Part shown: in pieces, positions 45,876-54,718 of the stretch
How the letters are laid out: each line of letters begins with the position of its first letter
Position numbering within the stretch: the stretch's first letter is position 1
Source: CALGYY01 sp963678485
Lineage (GTDB): Bacteria > Bacteroidota > Bacteroidia > Bacteroidales > CAIWKO01
Length of the DNA stretch: 64,000 bases
NCBI GenBank assembly: GCA_963678485.1
Contig: OY782882.1
Span: 1,550,001 to 1,614,000, forward strand
Direction of reading: 5' to 3'
The notes under the pieces: model-generated
Seen by the model: the letters and a program-made list of their open reading frames with translations, nothing else
What the model was told of the DNA's origin: nothing
Databases searched by the model: none
Program-made: the position numbers and the translations under genes

Positions 45876-48611
45876 ATGACGACACCTACTATCCTATCGC
45901 GCCTTGCAGTGATCATCTCCTTCACCGCAATTTTTATCTTCCCTTTCTCACTTTCAGCACAGACAAATTCACCCAGAGACATAGATCAATATAACGCCAC
46001 ACAAGCTTCTGCACGACAGGCAGCCCGGCTTGCAGCAGAACAACAATTGAGTACGCTTCCCAGTGTAACAGACCCCGGGCAAGCTAAACTGCTACCTCCA
46101 TCGAATGATGAATGTACAGGAGCTGTCCTTATTACCCAGAACTCAGGCTGCACTTATACTACAGGCACAGTGCTAGAAGCCACGCAATCGCAACCCGGAT
46201 GTAGCGGCACTGCCAACGAAGATGTTTGGTTTAAATTCATGGCAAACCAAACCTCAGCAAAAATTAAAGTTCAGGGCTCAGTGGGATTTGATGCTGTTTT
46301 TGAAGTATTTTCAGGTAGCTGCGGAAATCTTACAGGAATAAGCTGTATGGACAATACCTTCGCTGGAGGACTGGAAGTCGCACTGGTAGGCAATCTTACG
46401 ATAGGACAAATGTATTATATCCGCGTTTACGATTATGAAACGGGGCTTCCTTTATCCTACACCTTTGACATTTGCGTTACCGAAGTATTCCATTGTATCC
46501 CTTCAATTCCCGGCGCCACTGCCGAAATTGAGGCCTGTGGTGCAAATATCAACGGAGGATGCGATCTCGCTACGCCCTACTTCCAAACACTGGTTCCGGG
46601 CGAAACAGTAACCGGAGATGCATGGTCGAACAATTTAGATCGTGATAGAGATTGGTTTAAATTCCATCTGAGCACAGCAACCCCTATTCTGCTCACAATG
46701 ATTCCCGAATTCCCTGTCGAACTTTCATTAATGAGTTATAATAATTGCATTAGTTCTCCCATACTAAAAACTACTATGGGACCTGCCTGCGACACTACTT
46801 ATCTTGCCGATACCCTTGCAGCGGGCGACTATGTGGTTTTTGTTGCCAACCAAACATATAATGGATATCCTTGCGGAACAAACAACTTCTATGTACTAAA
46901 GCTTAACGCGACCAATGCTCAAAATGACATTTGCGTCAACGCGATTCCTGTACAATGCGGTAGTTCTTATGAGGGATCAACCCTTGGAGCAACCGTCGAT
47001 GCTGTTCCTATATGTAATGGAGTAAATGCGGGCGCTGCAGGCGTTTGGTTTCTGCTCCCCGGTAATAATAAAATCATGACCGCTTCATTATGTAATGTTG
47101 CAACATATAATACGATACTTCAAGTCTACAGTGGTAATTGCGGAAGTTTGACCTGCGTAACTGCTAATGATGACTTCTGCGCTACAAAATCGCAAGTGGA
47201 GTGGTTTGCTGTTACAGGAACCGATTACTATATTTTCGTAAACGGAGCTGCGCTGGCAACCGGTAATTTTCATCTTGACCTGAGCTGTACTTGTCCTCCT
47301 CCCGCGGATGCGAGTCTTACAGGCAACACAGCCAACTCCGTAAATTTAATGTGGACACAAATTGGAAATCCCTCAAGTTGGGATATTGAAGCTGGAACAC
47401 CCGGTTTTACGCAGTCATACAATGCAGATTTCACCGGATTAACCAACCCTGGTGTAATCAATGGCCTACCGTCGGATCGTGATTTCGATTTTTATGTTCG
47501 CTCGGTTTGTGGAGTCAATGATTACAGCGATTGGATTGGACCCTTTTTTATGCATACCCGTTGCCCAGCACCTGACATCCAATTAATGGGCGTTTATTTA
47601 GATTCCAAAAAATCACATATTAATCATATTACACCTGCCAACAGCACGCAGCTGGCTGATGATTTTACTGTGCCCGCCGGGGAGTGCTGGATTATTGATG
47701 GCGTTACATTAAGTTATCTAGGAACCACGATAGATTCATTACATATTACTTTTTACAATAACTCTTCGAACTTACCAGGAACAGCCATTGCAACAGAAAC
47801 ACATCCAACATTTGTTGCTGTACCCAGAGGCTCGCATCTTGGAATGAATGCTTGGGAATTATATGTAAACATGACCACTCCTGTCACTCTTTGCGGCGGA
47901 GCCAGCGGAACTCGTTACTGGATTGGCTCACAAGGCATCAATGCATCGGGTGCCTTTTGGGAAACGCAAAACACCGACATTCGCGGGTTGGAGGCAGCAT
48001 TCATTAACCCCGGTGGTGGCGTTTCATCCTGCACAAGCTGGAGTCCGCTTAGCACCTGCTTTGGATCTGCTGCTGATGCTTCTTTCCGTATACTTCGCAC
48101 CGAAAATATTAAACCGGATATTACTTGTCCACACGATACCATCCTCAACATTATTTCCGGAACCAGTGTGCCATTTTCATACGCGATTAATGCCACAGAT
48201 AATTGCCTTGCCGATACAATCTACCGCATACAGGGACTCGCCAGCGGAGCCAGTTTCCCCATTGGAATTACAACCAACAGATGGGTAACGAAAGATCCGG
48301 CCGGTAATTCAGATACATGCAGTTTTACTGTCACGGTTAATTTGGTATTATCTACCGATGATCTCCCTGAATTTACTGCTAAAGTGTATCCCAATCCTGT
48401 CACCGACCTACTGAATATTGAATTAGGATCTGCATTCGAGGGTAGTCGTATTTCACTCTACAGTATCGAAGGTAAATTAATCAAAGTAATTACTGAATCT
48501 TCAACTGCACAGAAAATGGAAGTCTCCATGCAGGAAATGCGCGCAGGGGTTTATTATGTAAGGTTTGAGACCAGAGGAGGTGTTTACTTCAATAAAGTAA
48601 TAAGACACTAA
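45876..48611 (+). CDS. Large T9SS type A secreted multidomain protein
   Basis: A 911-residue exported protein with a signal peptide (ends LSAQT at about residue 30). Two or more copies of a Bacteroidota extracellular module are seen (NDECTGAVLI, EDVWFKFMANQT, FDAVFEVFSGSCGNL; and again near NDICVNAIPVQCGSSYEGST). A fibronectin III-like domain lies at about 470-560, a galactose-binding-like segment at 560-740, and an HYR-type domain (ITCPHDTIL, NATDNCLADTIY) at about 745-820. The C-terminus is a type A sorting domain (VYPNPVTDLLNIELG, AGVYYVRFETRGG). No catalytic site is recognised; adhesion is likely. Confidence 0.87.
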   Translation: MTTPTILSRLAVIISFTAIFIFPFSLSAQTNSPRDIDQYNATQASARQAARLAAEQQLSTLPSVTDPGQAKLLPPSNDECTGAVLITQNSGCTYTTGTVLEATQSQPGCSGTANEDVWFKFMANQTSAKIKVQGSVGFDAVFEVFSGSCGNLTGISCMDNTFAGGLEVALVGNLTIGQMYYIRVYDYETGLPLSYTFDICVTEVFHCIPSIPGATAEIEACGANINGGCDLATPYFQTLVPGETVTGDAWSNNLDRDRDWFKFHLSTATPILLTMIPEFPVELSLMSYNNCISSPILKTTMGPACDTTYLADTLAAGDYVVFVANQTYNGYPCGTNNFYVLKLNATNAQNDICVNAIPVQCGSSYEGSTLGATVDAVPICNGVNAGAAGVWFLLPGNNKIMTASLCNVATYNTILQVYSGNCGSLTCVTANDDFCATKSQVEWFAVTGTDYYIFVNGAALATGNFHLDLSCTCPPPADASLTGNTANSVNLMWTQIGNPSSWDIEAGTPGFTQSYNADFTGLTNPGVINGLPSDRDFDFYVRSVCGVNDYSDWIGPFFMHTRCPAPDIQLMGVYLDSKKSHINHITPANSTQLADDFTVPAGECWIIDGVTLSYLGTTIDSLHITFYNNSSNLPGTAIATETHPTFVAVPRGSHLGMNAWELYVNMTTPVTLCGGASGTRYWIGSQGINASGAFWETQNTDIRGLEAAFINPGGGVSSCTSWSPLSTCFGSAADASFRILRTENIKPDITCPHDTILNIISGTSVPFSYAINATDNCLADTIYRIQGLASGASFPIGITTNRWVTKDPAGNSDTCSFTVTVNLVLSTDDLPEFTAKVYPNPVTDLLNIELGSAFEGSRISLYSIEGKLIKVITESSTAQKMEVSMQEMRAGVYYVRFETRGGVYFNKVIRH

Positions 48612-48615
48612 GGAT

Positions 48616-48652
48616 TTACTTTGCCACGAAGACACTAAGGCACTAAGGCAAA
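48616..48652 (+). repeat. Intergenic CACGAAGACACTAAGG-type repeat
   Basis: Just after the 45876 gene the sequence reads ccacgaagacactaaggc, then repeats actaaggca. Motifs of this type recur between genes in some Bacteroidota genomes; only one copy is seen here. Confidence 0.35.
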
Positions 48653-48841
48653 TTTTAAAAGCTTAAGGGCACAAATATTTTATATGCATTTATTCATATA
48701 AGATAATTTGGATATAAATGAAATCCAAAGCCTGCAGCCCTCTGCCAACTAATTTACCATTTTACTAATTAACTATAATCATCTCTCTTTAGTAAACATT
48801 AAAAGAAACATACTCCGTTTTTCCAAATAAACGGAATCTGT

Positions 48842-48849
48842 TACCTTTG
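48842..48849 (+). promoter_or_regulatory. -7 promoter element for the yqeY-like gene
   Basis: TACCTTTG matches TAnnTTTG, 12 bases before the ATG at 48862. This favours that ATG over the TTG at 48847, which lies within the element. Confidence 0.5.
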
Positions 48850-48861
48850 CAAAAAAATGTT

Positions 48862-49314
48862 ATGAGCTTACAGGATCGTATTAATAATGATATCAAGGCC
48901 GCAATGCTGGCCAAAGAAAAAGAAAAACTTGAAGCCCTCCGGGCGATTAAGGCTGCTCTGTTATTAGCAGGCACCGAAAAAGGAGCACAGGAAACCATGA
49001 CAGAAGATGGAGAAATAAAACTTCTGCAACGCCTGGTAAAGCAACGCCGTGAGGCCGCTGAAGTCTATCTTTCGCAAAACAGGAATGATTTGGCAGACCC
49101 GGAAATTTTTCAGGCTGACATCATCCAGACATATTTGCCACAGCAAATGGATGCTGCTGCTCTTAAAGAAGTGGTTGCCGCAATTATTGCTGAAACAGGC
49201 GCCAACTCTGTAAAAGACATGGGCAAAGTGATGGGCATAGCAAGCAAGAAACTTGCTGGAAAGGCCGACAATAAAGCCATTTCGGAAATTATCAAACAAT
49301 TACTCGGAGTGTAA
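48862..49314 (+). CDS. GatB/YqeY domain protein
   Basis: A 150-residue cytoplasmic protein of the YqeY family, resembling the C-terminal tRNA-binding tail domain of GatB. The N-terminal half (SLQDRINNDIKAAMLAKEKE, KLEALRAIKAALL) and the motif FQADIIQTYLPQQMDAAALKEVV are typical, as is the end GKADNKAISEIIKQLL. Role in the cell is uncertain: possibly tRNA-linked. Its stop codon abuts exactly the stop of the convergent M17 gene (TAA at 49312-49314, complement of TAA at 49315-49317). Confidence 0.9.
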   Translation: MSLQDRINNDIKAAMLAKEKEKLEALRAIKAALLLAGTEKGAQETMTEDGEIKLLQRLVKQRREAAEVYLSQNRNDLADPEIFQADIIQTYLPQQMDAAALKEVVAAIIAETGANSVKDMGKVMGIASKKLAGKADNKAISEIIKQLLGV

Positions 49315-50766
49315 TTAGCCGTTTTTCTTTTTCGATTTATGTAAAAAGAAATCGAACAGTAAACGAATACCAACCCCTGTACCGCCCAATCCACGGTAGC
49401 TGTCACGTTTATCCACAAAAGCAGGTCCGGCAATATCCAGATGAATGTATGGATAATCGGTGAAATGCTCAAGGAATTTTCCCGCAGTTATCGCACCGGC
49501 ATAAGGCCCACCGATGTTTTTCAAATCGGCAACATCGGACTTAAGCAATTCTTTATATTCATCCCAGAACGGGAATTCAGCGATTCGTTCATACATCCTG
49601 TTACCCGACTGTTTGAGAAGTTCCATCTCCCTGAGGGCTCTTGCCTGCATTGCAACGGTTGCATACTTCCCTACAGCTGCGTGAGCTGCACCAGTGAGTG
49701 TGGCCATATCAATCACCAACTGAGGATCATATTTACTTGCATAGGCTAAGGCATCAGCCAGAATCAAACGCCCTTCAGCATCTGTATTCAGCACCTCAAC
49801 GGTTGTTCCATTGTACATTGTAATTACATCACCCGGTACCTGAGCGTTTCCTGAGGGACGATTGTCAGTAGCAGGCATCAGTGCCACCATCCATAACGGA
49901 AGTTTGGCTTTCGCAATGGCGAAGATGCTTGCTGCAACTGTTGCTGCGCCCGCCATGTCGGACTTCATATCAATCATGCTGGCTGAGGGTTTCAGACTGA
50001 TGCCCCCTGTATCATAGACTACTCCTTTTCCAACCAGCACATAAGGTTTCTTGTTGATTCTATTGGCCGGCTTATATTCCATGATGGTGAAGGTAGGCGG
50101 ATCGACACTTCCTTTGTTTACACCAAGCAAACCACCCATGCGCAAAGCCTCTATGCGCGCCTTACTCAGCACTTCGACTTCAATACCTGCTTCAGCGCCC
50201 ATCGTCTGGAACACTTCCGCCAATGCAGTAGCACCAAGCTGTTGAACCGGTTCGTTCACCAAATCGCGGCAACGAAAAACTGCATCCGTTAAAATCTTCA
50301 ATCGCTCAATATCAGCAGAGGTAAGGCTTTCGTGAGTAATAACAATTTTTGACAAGGTATTTGTCATGGACTCTGCCTTTGAAAAATACTTCAAAAATTG
50401 ATAGTTCCCAAGCATCAAGCCTTCGCACAAAGCGAACAATTTCGCGCCACAAGAAGCTGAAGCCGTGACTGCAATCTGAGTGATTTTCTGCTCATTCAAC
50501 TGTCGTCCCAGCTTATCACCCATAGTCCGAAAACCTTCGAGCATGGATTCTTCGGTGGATGCCTCCTTTGTAAAGCATAGATACAATAAGTTCTTTGCAC
50601 GGGGAATGCGAATTAAATGCCTCTTGTCGTGCTTTAGTTGTTCTTTTACCCAATTGCGCTCGTCAGCATTGATAAGTGCTGATGGCAATTCTTTTAATTC
50701 GTTCAATACCCATAGCTGAGGAAGATCTGTGGGAATACGTTTGGATTTTTCGATTTGAATAAGCAT
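49315..50766 (-). CDS. Leucyl aminopeptidase (M17 family)
   Basis: A 483-residue cytosolic aminopeptidase that releases N-terminal residues with two metal ions, usually as a hexamer. The C-terminal catalytic domain has VGKGVVYDTGGISLKPS with the Lys and Asp ligands, DMKSDMAGAATV with another Asp, and NTDAEGRLILADAL with the Asp-Glu pair and Arg. The N-terminal domain is variable, as is common. All active-site residues are kept. The gene lies downstream of the subtilase, from which it is separated by a terminator. Confidence 0.95.
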   Translation of the reverse strand: MLIQIEKSKRIPTDLPQLWVLNELKELPSALINADERNWVKEQLKHDKRHLIRIPRAKNLLYLCFTKEASTEESMLEGFRTMGDKLGRQLNEQKITQIAVTASASCGAKLFALCEGLMLGNYQFLKYFSKAESMTNTLSKIVITHESLTSADIERLKILTDAVFRCRDLVNEPVQQLGATALAEVFQTMGAEAGIEVEVLSKARIEALRMGGLLGVNKGSVDPPTFTIMEYKPANRINKKPYVLVGKGVVYDTGGISLKPSASMIDMKSDMAGAATVAASIFAIAKAKLPLWMVALMPATDNRPSGNAQVPGDVITMYNGTTVEVLNTDAEGRLILADALAYASKYDPQLVIDMATLTGAAHAAVGKYATVAMQARALREMELLKQSGNRMYERIAEFPFWDEYKELLKSDVADLKNIGGPYAGAITAGKFLEHFTDYPYIHLDIAGPAFVDKRDSYRGLGGTGVGIRLLFDFFLHKSKKKNG

Positions 50767-50802
50767 ATGATCGAATTATATTTTTGTTAAAATTACAATA
50801 AA

Positions 50803-50833
50803 AAAAAAGGCCATCCATAGGGACAGCCTTTTT
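50803..50833 (-). terminator. Terminator between subtilase and aminopeptidase genes
   Basis: AAAAAAAAGGC and GCCTTTTTTTT form the outer stem with a short inner CC/GG pair around ata. It can act in both directions; on the minus strand it ends the subtilase transcript. Confidence 0.75.
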
Positions 50834-50850
50834 TTTAAAGCACACGAAAA

Positions 50851-52437
50851 TTATTTTTTCTTGGCTGCAATTTCTTCAGCAGCTTTAAGTGCATTGTAGA
50901 GATTAACAACACCACCACTTACAGAGAGTTCAGAAAACTTTATCATCACTTTTCCGTCTTCTGCAGCTGGCTTGGTCACTTCACCATCGTAAGGAGTAAC
51001 AGATTTCATCATTGCTTCCTTAACTTCTGCAGCTGTGAGCTGAGGATAATATGAACGAATAACAGCAGCAACACCGGCAGCGATAGGCGATGCCATTGAA
51101 GTACCACTTGCAGATCCGTATTTATTTCCTGGTTCAAGTCCCCAAACATCAACACCGGGAGCAAAAAGATCAACATTTTGTTTTCCATAATTGGAAAAAG
51201 ATGCAGGTAACATAATGCCTGCTGTTTTAGAGCTTGCGCCAACAGTAATCCAGTTTTGTGTGATTTTGTTTCCCTTTGCATCCCTGTTCTCAGGATAGTT
51301 GGTCACTACATCATTGTTTTCTCCATCGTTACCTGCAGCATGCACCAACAGTACATCATATTTTTCGGCAAGTGGAAGCACTTCATCAACAAATTGTTTT
51401 TGCGGGGAGAAGGATTTTCCAAAACTCATATTAATAACCTTAGCTCCATTTTCGATTGCATAACGAATTCCGTTAGCAACATCCTTATCGCGTTCATCTC
51501 CATCAGGAACAACACGAACAATCATCAACTGTACATTTCCAGCGATACCATCAACACCAATTCCATTACCACGCTGGGCACCAACGCAGCCGGCCACAAA
51601 AGTTCCATGACTTGGGTCAGGACCAGCCACATCATTGTTGCCATAGTAACGATTGCTGTTGTCTTCCCAATTGTCGCCCACGATACTGCGCGGATCAAAA
51701 TCCAGATTATAGCTATATTTTGCATTTCCATCAAGATAGTCGGCATATGCCTTAATATCGCTGTATTTCACGCCCTGCTCAAGCCAGAACTTTGCAGTAG
51801 AAACAGCAGTACTCAGTTGGGTATCATCGGTCTTGATCTTGGTAATCTCTTTAAGAGTATAGGTTTCCTTTTTCAAATGCAGACGAATCAAGCTATCCGC
51901 TTTGCGGAATGTTTTTTCCATAGTGAGGAAAGTAGCTGTTTGTGGGTTCGTGCCACTGTTTTCATCAAATTTGGCTTTTGCCTTTTTGTACATTTCATAC
52001 ACAGGATCACCGTCAGTTCCGCCATTAGCAAATACATCTTTATATTTTCTGTAAACACGGGTAACTTCGAGGTTATCCCACTGAACATTACGTCCATCGG
52101 GATTTCCAATAAAATTCCATCCATTTACATCGTCAATATATCCATTTTTATCATCATCGATTCCGTTACCAGGAATTTCATCGGTATTCACCCAAAGAAC
52201 ATTTTTCAGATCTTCATGTTTAATGTCTGTACCGCCGTCAATAATTGCAACAATCACCGGAGTTGCTGTTTTGTTGGCGAGAATTTCCTTGTAAGCTTTT
52301 TCCGTACTAACCCCAAAAGTTTTGTCCTTAGTAAGGTCTTTATTGTACCAATTCATTAAGGGGTTCTTGCCCTTTTTTTGTGCACTGGCGCCAAGGCTGA
52401 TTACCAGTACCAGTAACATCAAGATGATTTTTCTCAT
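50851..52437 (-). CDS. Exported subtilisin-like serine peptidase (S8)
   Basis: A 528-residue peptidase with a signal peptide (about 1-20, ending ASAQK). The catalytic triad is complete: Asp in IIDGGTDIKHED (about 67), His in DPSHGTFVAG (about 280), Ser in SGTSMASPIAAG (about 453). The distance between Asp and His is about 210 residues, far more than in classical subtilisins; the insert includes DDDKNGYIDDVNGWNFIG, a calcium-like Asp-rich loop. There is no T9SS sorting domain, so it probably acts in the periplasm. A near -7 sequence (TACTTTTA) lies upstream. Confidence 0.93.
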   Translation of the reverse strand: MRKIILMLLVLVISLGASAQKKGKNPLMNWYNKDLTKDKTFGVSTEKAYKEILANKTATPVIVAIIDGGTDIKHEDLKNVLWVNTDEIPGNGIDDDKNGYIDDVNGWNFIGNPDGRNVQWDNLEVTRVYRKYKDVFANGGTDGDPVYEMYKKAKAKFDENSGTNPQTATFLTMEKTFRKADSLIRLHLKKETYTLKEITKIKTDDTQLSTAVSTAKFWLEQGVKYSDIKAYADYLDGNAKYSYNLDFDPRSIVGDNWEDNSNRYYGNNDVAGPDPSHGTFVAGCVGAQRGNGIGVDGIAGNVQLMIVRVVPDGDERDKDVANGIRYAIENGAKVINMSFGKSFSPQKQFVDEVLPLAEKYDVLLVHAAGNDGENNDVVTNYPENRDAKGNKITQNWITVGASSKTAGIMLPASFSNYGKQNVDLFAPGVDVWGLEPGNKYGSASGTSMASPIAAGVAAVIRSYYPQLTAAEVKEAMMKSVTPYDGEVTKPAAEDGKVMIKFSELSVSGGVVNLYNALKAAEEIAAKKK

Positions 52438-52681
52438 TTGGTTTTGATTTTTATGATTTTGTAAAAGTACAAATTTAATTTTTTGATTACGACTTATTAA
52501 ACTATTCCATCAGCATTTTGATATTGAGAAGGTACAAACATATTTTAATTCTGATGAGCGACAAAATAAATTCTGTCAACAAGCCGCTTCAAACGGTGAA
52601 TCCCAATCATCAAACGGTTTAGACATTTTTATCCCAACAATCGTAATATCCTAAGAAATATTGTCAACAAACCCATCTTGC
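52438..52681. other. Intergenic region between divergent genes
   Basis: About 245 bases between the subtilase and mqnC starts. No gene is seen. On the minus strand TACTTTTA near 52463-52470 is a one-mismatch -7 element for the subtilase. Confidence 0.5.
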
Positions 52682-53845
52682 ATGAGAATCCTTAGTAATT
52701 TTACCAGCAAAAGCATGGTTTTGCCCGACATAAAAAACATTATAAATAACTGCATTTCAGGAAAGGCGATTTCCATAGAGGATGGTGTTGCTCTCTGGCA
52801 ACAGGCCGGGCTTTCAGAATTGATGGCAGCGGCTGATTTTGTCAGGAAGAAAATGCATCCTGATTCACGCGTTGGATGGATTATCGACCGCAATGTAAAT
52901 ATTACGAATGTTTGCATTTCGATGTGCAGGTTTTGTAACTTCTGCCGCACAGCAAAAGATCCGGAAGCATACATCCTCAAACCCGAAGATTACCGTTCGC
53001 GCATTGAAGAGCTATTTGCCTTGGGCGGCGACCAATTGTTGCTTCAAGGCGGGATGCATCCTGAGCTGGGGTTGGATTTTTACAAGGACCTTTTTAGTGC
53101 GTTGAAGCAGGAATATCCATCATTAAAGCTACATGCGCTGGGACCTCCGGAGATTGTACACATTGCTAAAAAAGAGAAGCTGGAGGTGGTTGATGTACTT
53201 CGGCAATTAATATCTTCCGGACTTGACAGTCTTCCCGGCGCTGGAGCGGAGATTCTTTCCGATCGTGTTCGTCATCAGCTTTCTCCGGCTAAATGCACCA
53301 CTCAGGAATGGCTGGATGTGATGCGTCATGCCCATCGTTTGGGAATGATTACTTCTGCAACTATGATGTTTGGGCACATCGAAACGATTGAAGAACGCAT
53401 ACAACATTTACTTTACCTTCGTGATGTGCAAAGTGAAAAACCGGCAAACGCCGGAGGTTTCCTTTCATTTATTCCGTGGCCCTTTCAGGATGAACACACG
53501 CAACTTCGCGAAAAATACGGTGTTCAGAATAAAGTAAGTGCACAGGAATATATAAGGATGATTGCCATAACCCGACTGATCCTGTTCAATATCCCGAATA
53601 TTCAGGCTTCGTGGCTCACCGTTGGCAAAGAAACAGCCCAGCTCTGTCTGCATGCCGGCGCCAACGACTTTGGTTCAATTATGATTGAAGAGCGCGTGGT
53701 TGCGGTTGCAGGAGCCCATCATCGCTTTGATGCGGAAGGAATACAGCAGGCAATTACCGAGGCAGGATTCATCCCTGCCCGTCGCAATCAGGGTTTCGAA
53801 TATTTTGACGATTTTAAAAAGACCACAGCCACAGATACTAACTGA
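52682..53845 (+). CDS. mqnC: Cyclic dehypoxanthinyl futalosine synthase
   Basis: Radical SAM enzyme of the futalosine route of menaquinone synthesis. The cluster-binding CxxxCxxC is CISMCRFC, preceded by DRNVNITNV. Sequence typical of MqnC rather than MqnE follows: LDSLPGAGAEILSDRVRHQL, then CTTQEWLDVMRHAHRLG and TSATMMFGHIETIEERI, and the end region GGFLSFIPWPFQ. From the ATG at 52682 the protein is 387 residues; a second ATG at 52715 is also possible. Its stop is three bases before the GDPD start, so the two are co-transcribed. Confidence 0.9.
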   Translation: MRILSNFTSKSMVLPDIKNIINNCISGKAISIEDGVALWQQAGLSELMAAADFVRKKMHPDSRVGWIIDRNVNITNVCISMCRFCNFCRTAKDPEAYILKPEDYRSRIEELFALGGDQLLLQGGMHPELGLDFYKDLFSALKQEYPSLKLHALGPPEIVHIAKKEKLEVVDVLRQLISSGLDSLPGAGAEILSDRVRHQLSPAKCTTQEWLDVMRHAHRLGMITSATMMFGHIETIEERIQHLLYLRDVQSEKPANAGGFLSFIPWPFQDEHTQLREKYGVQNKVSAQEYIRMIAITRLILFNIPNIQASWLTVGKETAQLCLHAGANDFGSIMIEERVVAVAGAHHRFDAEGIQQAITEAGFIPARRNQGFEYFDDFKKTTATDTN

Positions 53846-53848
53846 TTT

Positions 53849-54664
53849 ATGTTGAATCGAATTTTATTTGCAATACTTTTTATTATGAGCCTCTCCCCCA
53901 GCCTGCCAGCGCAGCAAACACGCAATTACACATTAATCGGTCATCGCGGGGCTGCTGCAGAAACACCTGAAAACACACTAGTTTCACTTAAAAAATCCAT
54001 GGATCGTGGGGTTGACCGCATTGAGATTGATGTTCATATGACCAGCGACGGTCGTATCGTGCTAATGCACGACCGCTCGCTTGACCGCACTACCAACGGA
54101 CATGGAGAAATAAAAGATCATACCCTTGCAGAAATTAAGAAACTCGATGCAGGCAGTTGGTTTGACTCTTCGTTCACCGGAGAAACAGTGCCGACTCTGG
54201 AAGAAGCCATACAACTCATAAACGGGAAATGTATGCTTATGATTGAAGTCAAAGAGCACAGTGGCTATACTCCCGGAATTGAAGAAGCGGTTGCAGATAT
54301 TATTCGCAGAAAAAATGTTGGCTCATGGTGTGTTGTCATTAGCCTACGGCACAAGGTTGTAGCTAACTTTCATCGCTGGGCGCCCGACATTCGATTACAC
54401 AGATCATATGTTGGCAAGCTTCCGCTGATTCCTCTGTACATCGCAACTGGGCTTACTTTTAGAGGTTTTAAGTCCTATCCGTATGTTGAAGAATTTAATC
54501 TTAATAAAGGCTTTATCAGTCGTTGTATAATGAAAAAGGCTGTCAGGCAAGGGAAAAAGGTCAATGCATGGACGGATGACGATCCCGCTCATGCACAAAA
54601 ACTTATAGAGCGCGGAGTACATGGCATTATCACAAATTGTCCATCAGCATATCAAAAAAAATAG
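53849..54664 (+). CDS. Exported glycerophosphodiester phosphodiesterase
   Basis: A 271-residue enzyme hydrolysing glycerophosphodiesters, such as deacylated phospholipids, to glycerol 3-phosphate and an alcohol. A signal peptide (about 1-22, ending LPAQQ) puts it in the periplasm. The GDPD domain has GHRGAAAETPENT with the catalytic His 32 and Arg 33, RIEIDVHMTSDG with metal-binding Glu and Asp, and LMHDRSLDRTTNG with the second catalytic His 74. The fold ends VHGIITNCP. The start is three bases after mqnC. Confidence 0.93.
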   Translation: MLNRILFAILFIMSLSPSLPAQQTRNYTLIGHRGAAAETPENTLVSLKKSMDRGVDRIEIDVHMTSDGRIVLMHDRSLDRTTNGHGEIKDHTLAEIKKLDAGSWFDSSFTGETVPTLEEAIQLINGKCMLMIEVKEHSGYTPGIEEAVADIIRRKNVGSWCVVISLRHKVVANFHRWAPDIRLHRSYVGKLPLIPLYIATGLTFRGFKSYPYVEEFNLNKGFISRCIMKKAVRQGKKVNAWTDDDPAHAQKLIERGVHGIITNCPSAYQKK

Positions 54665-54689
54665 AACTCCGACCGAATCATTTTTTTTA

Positions 54690-54697
54690 TACATTTG
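54690..54697 (+). promoter_or_regulatory. -7 promoter element for hisS
   Basis: TACATTTG matches TAnnTTTG, 21 bases before the ATG at 54719, which supports that start over the upstream TTG at 54695. Confidence 0.5.
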
Positions 54698-54718
54698 CTC
54701 AATACAAAATATTTTTAC

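Noticed and set aside
51256..52359. 367-codon ORF antisense to the subtilase gene
   Set aside because: It lies wholly opposite a gene with an intact catalytic triad and signal peptide; its translation is rich in Ile and Asn with no domain.
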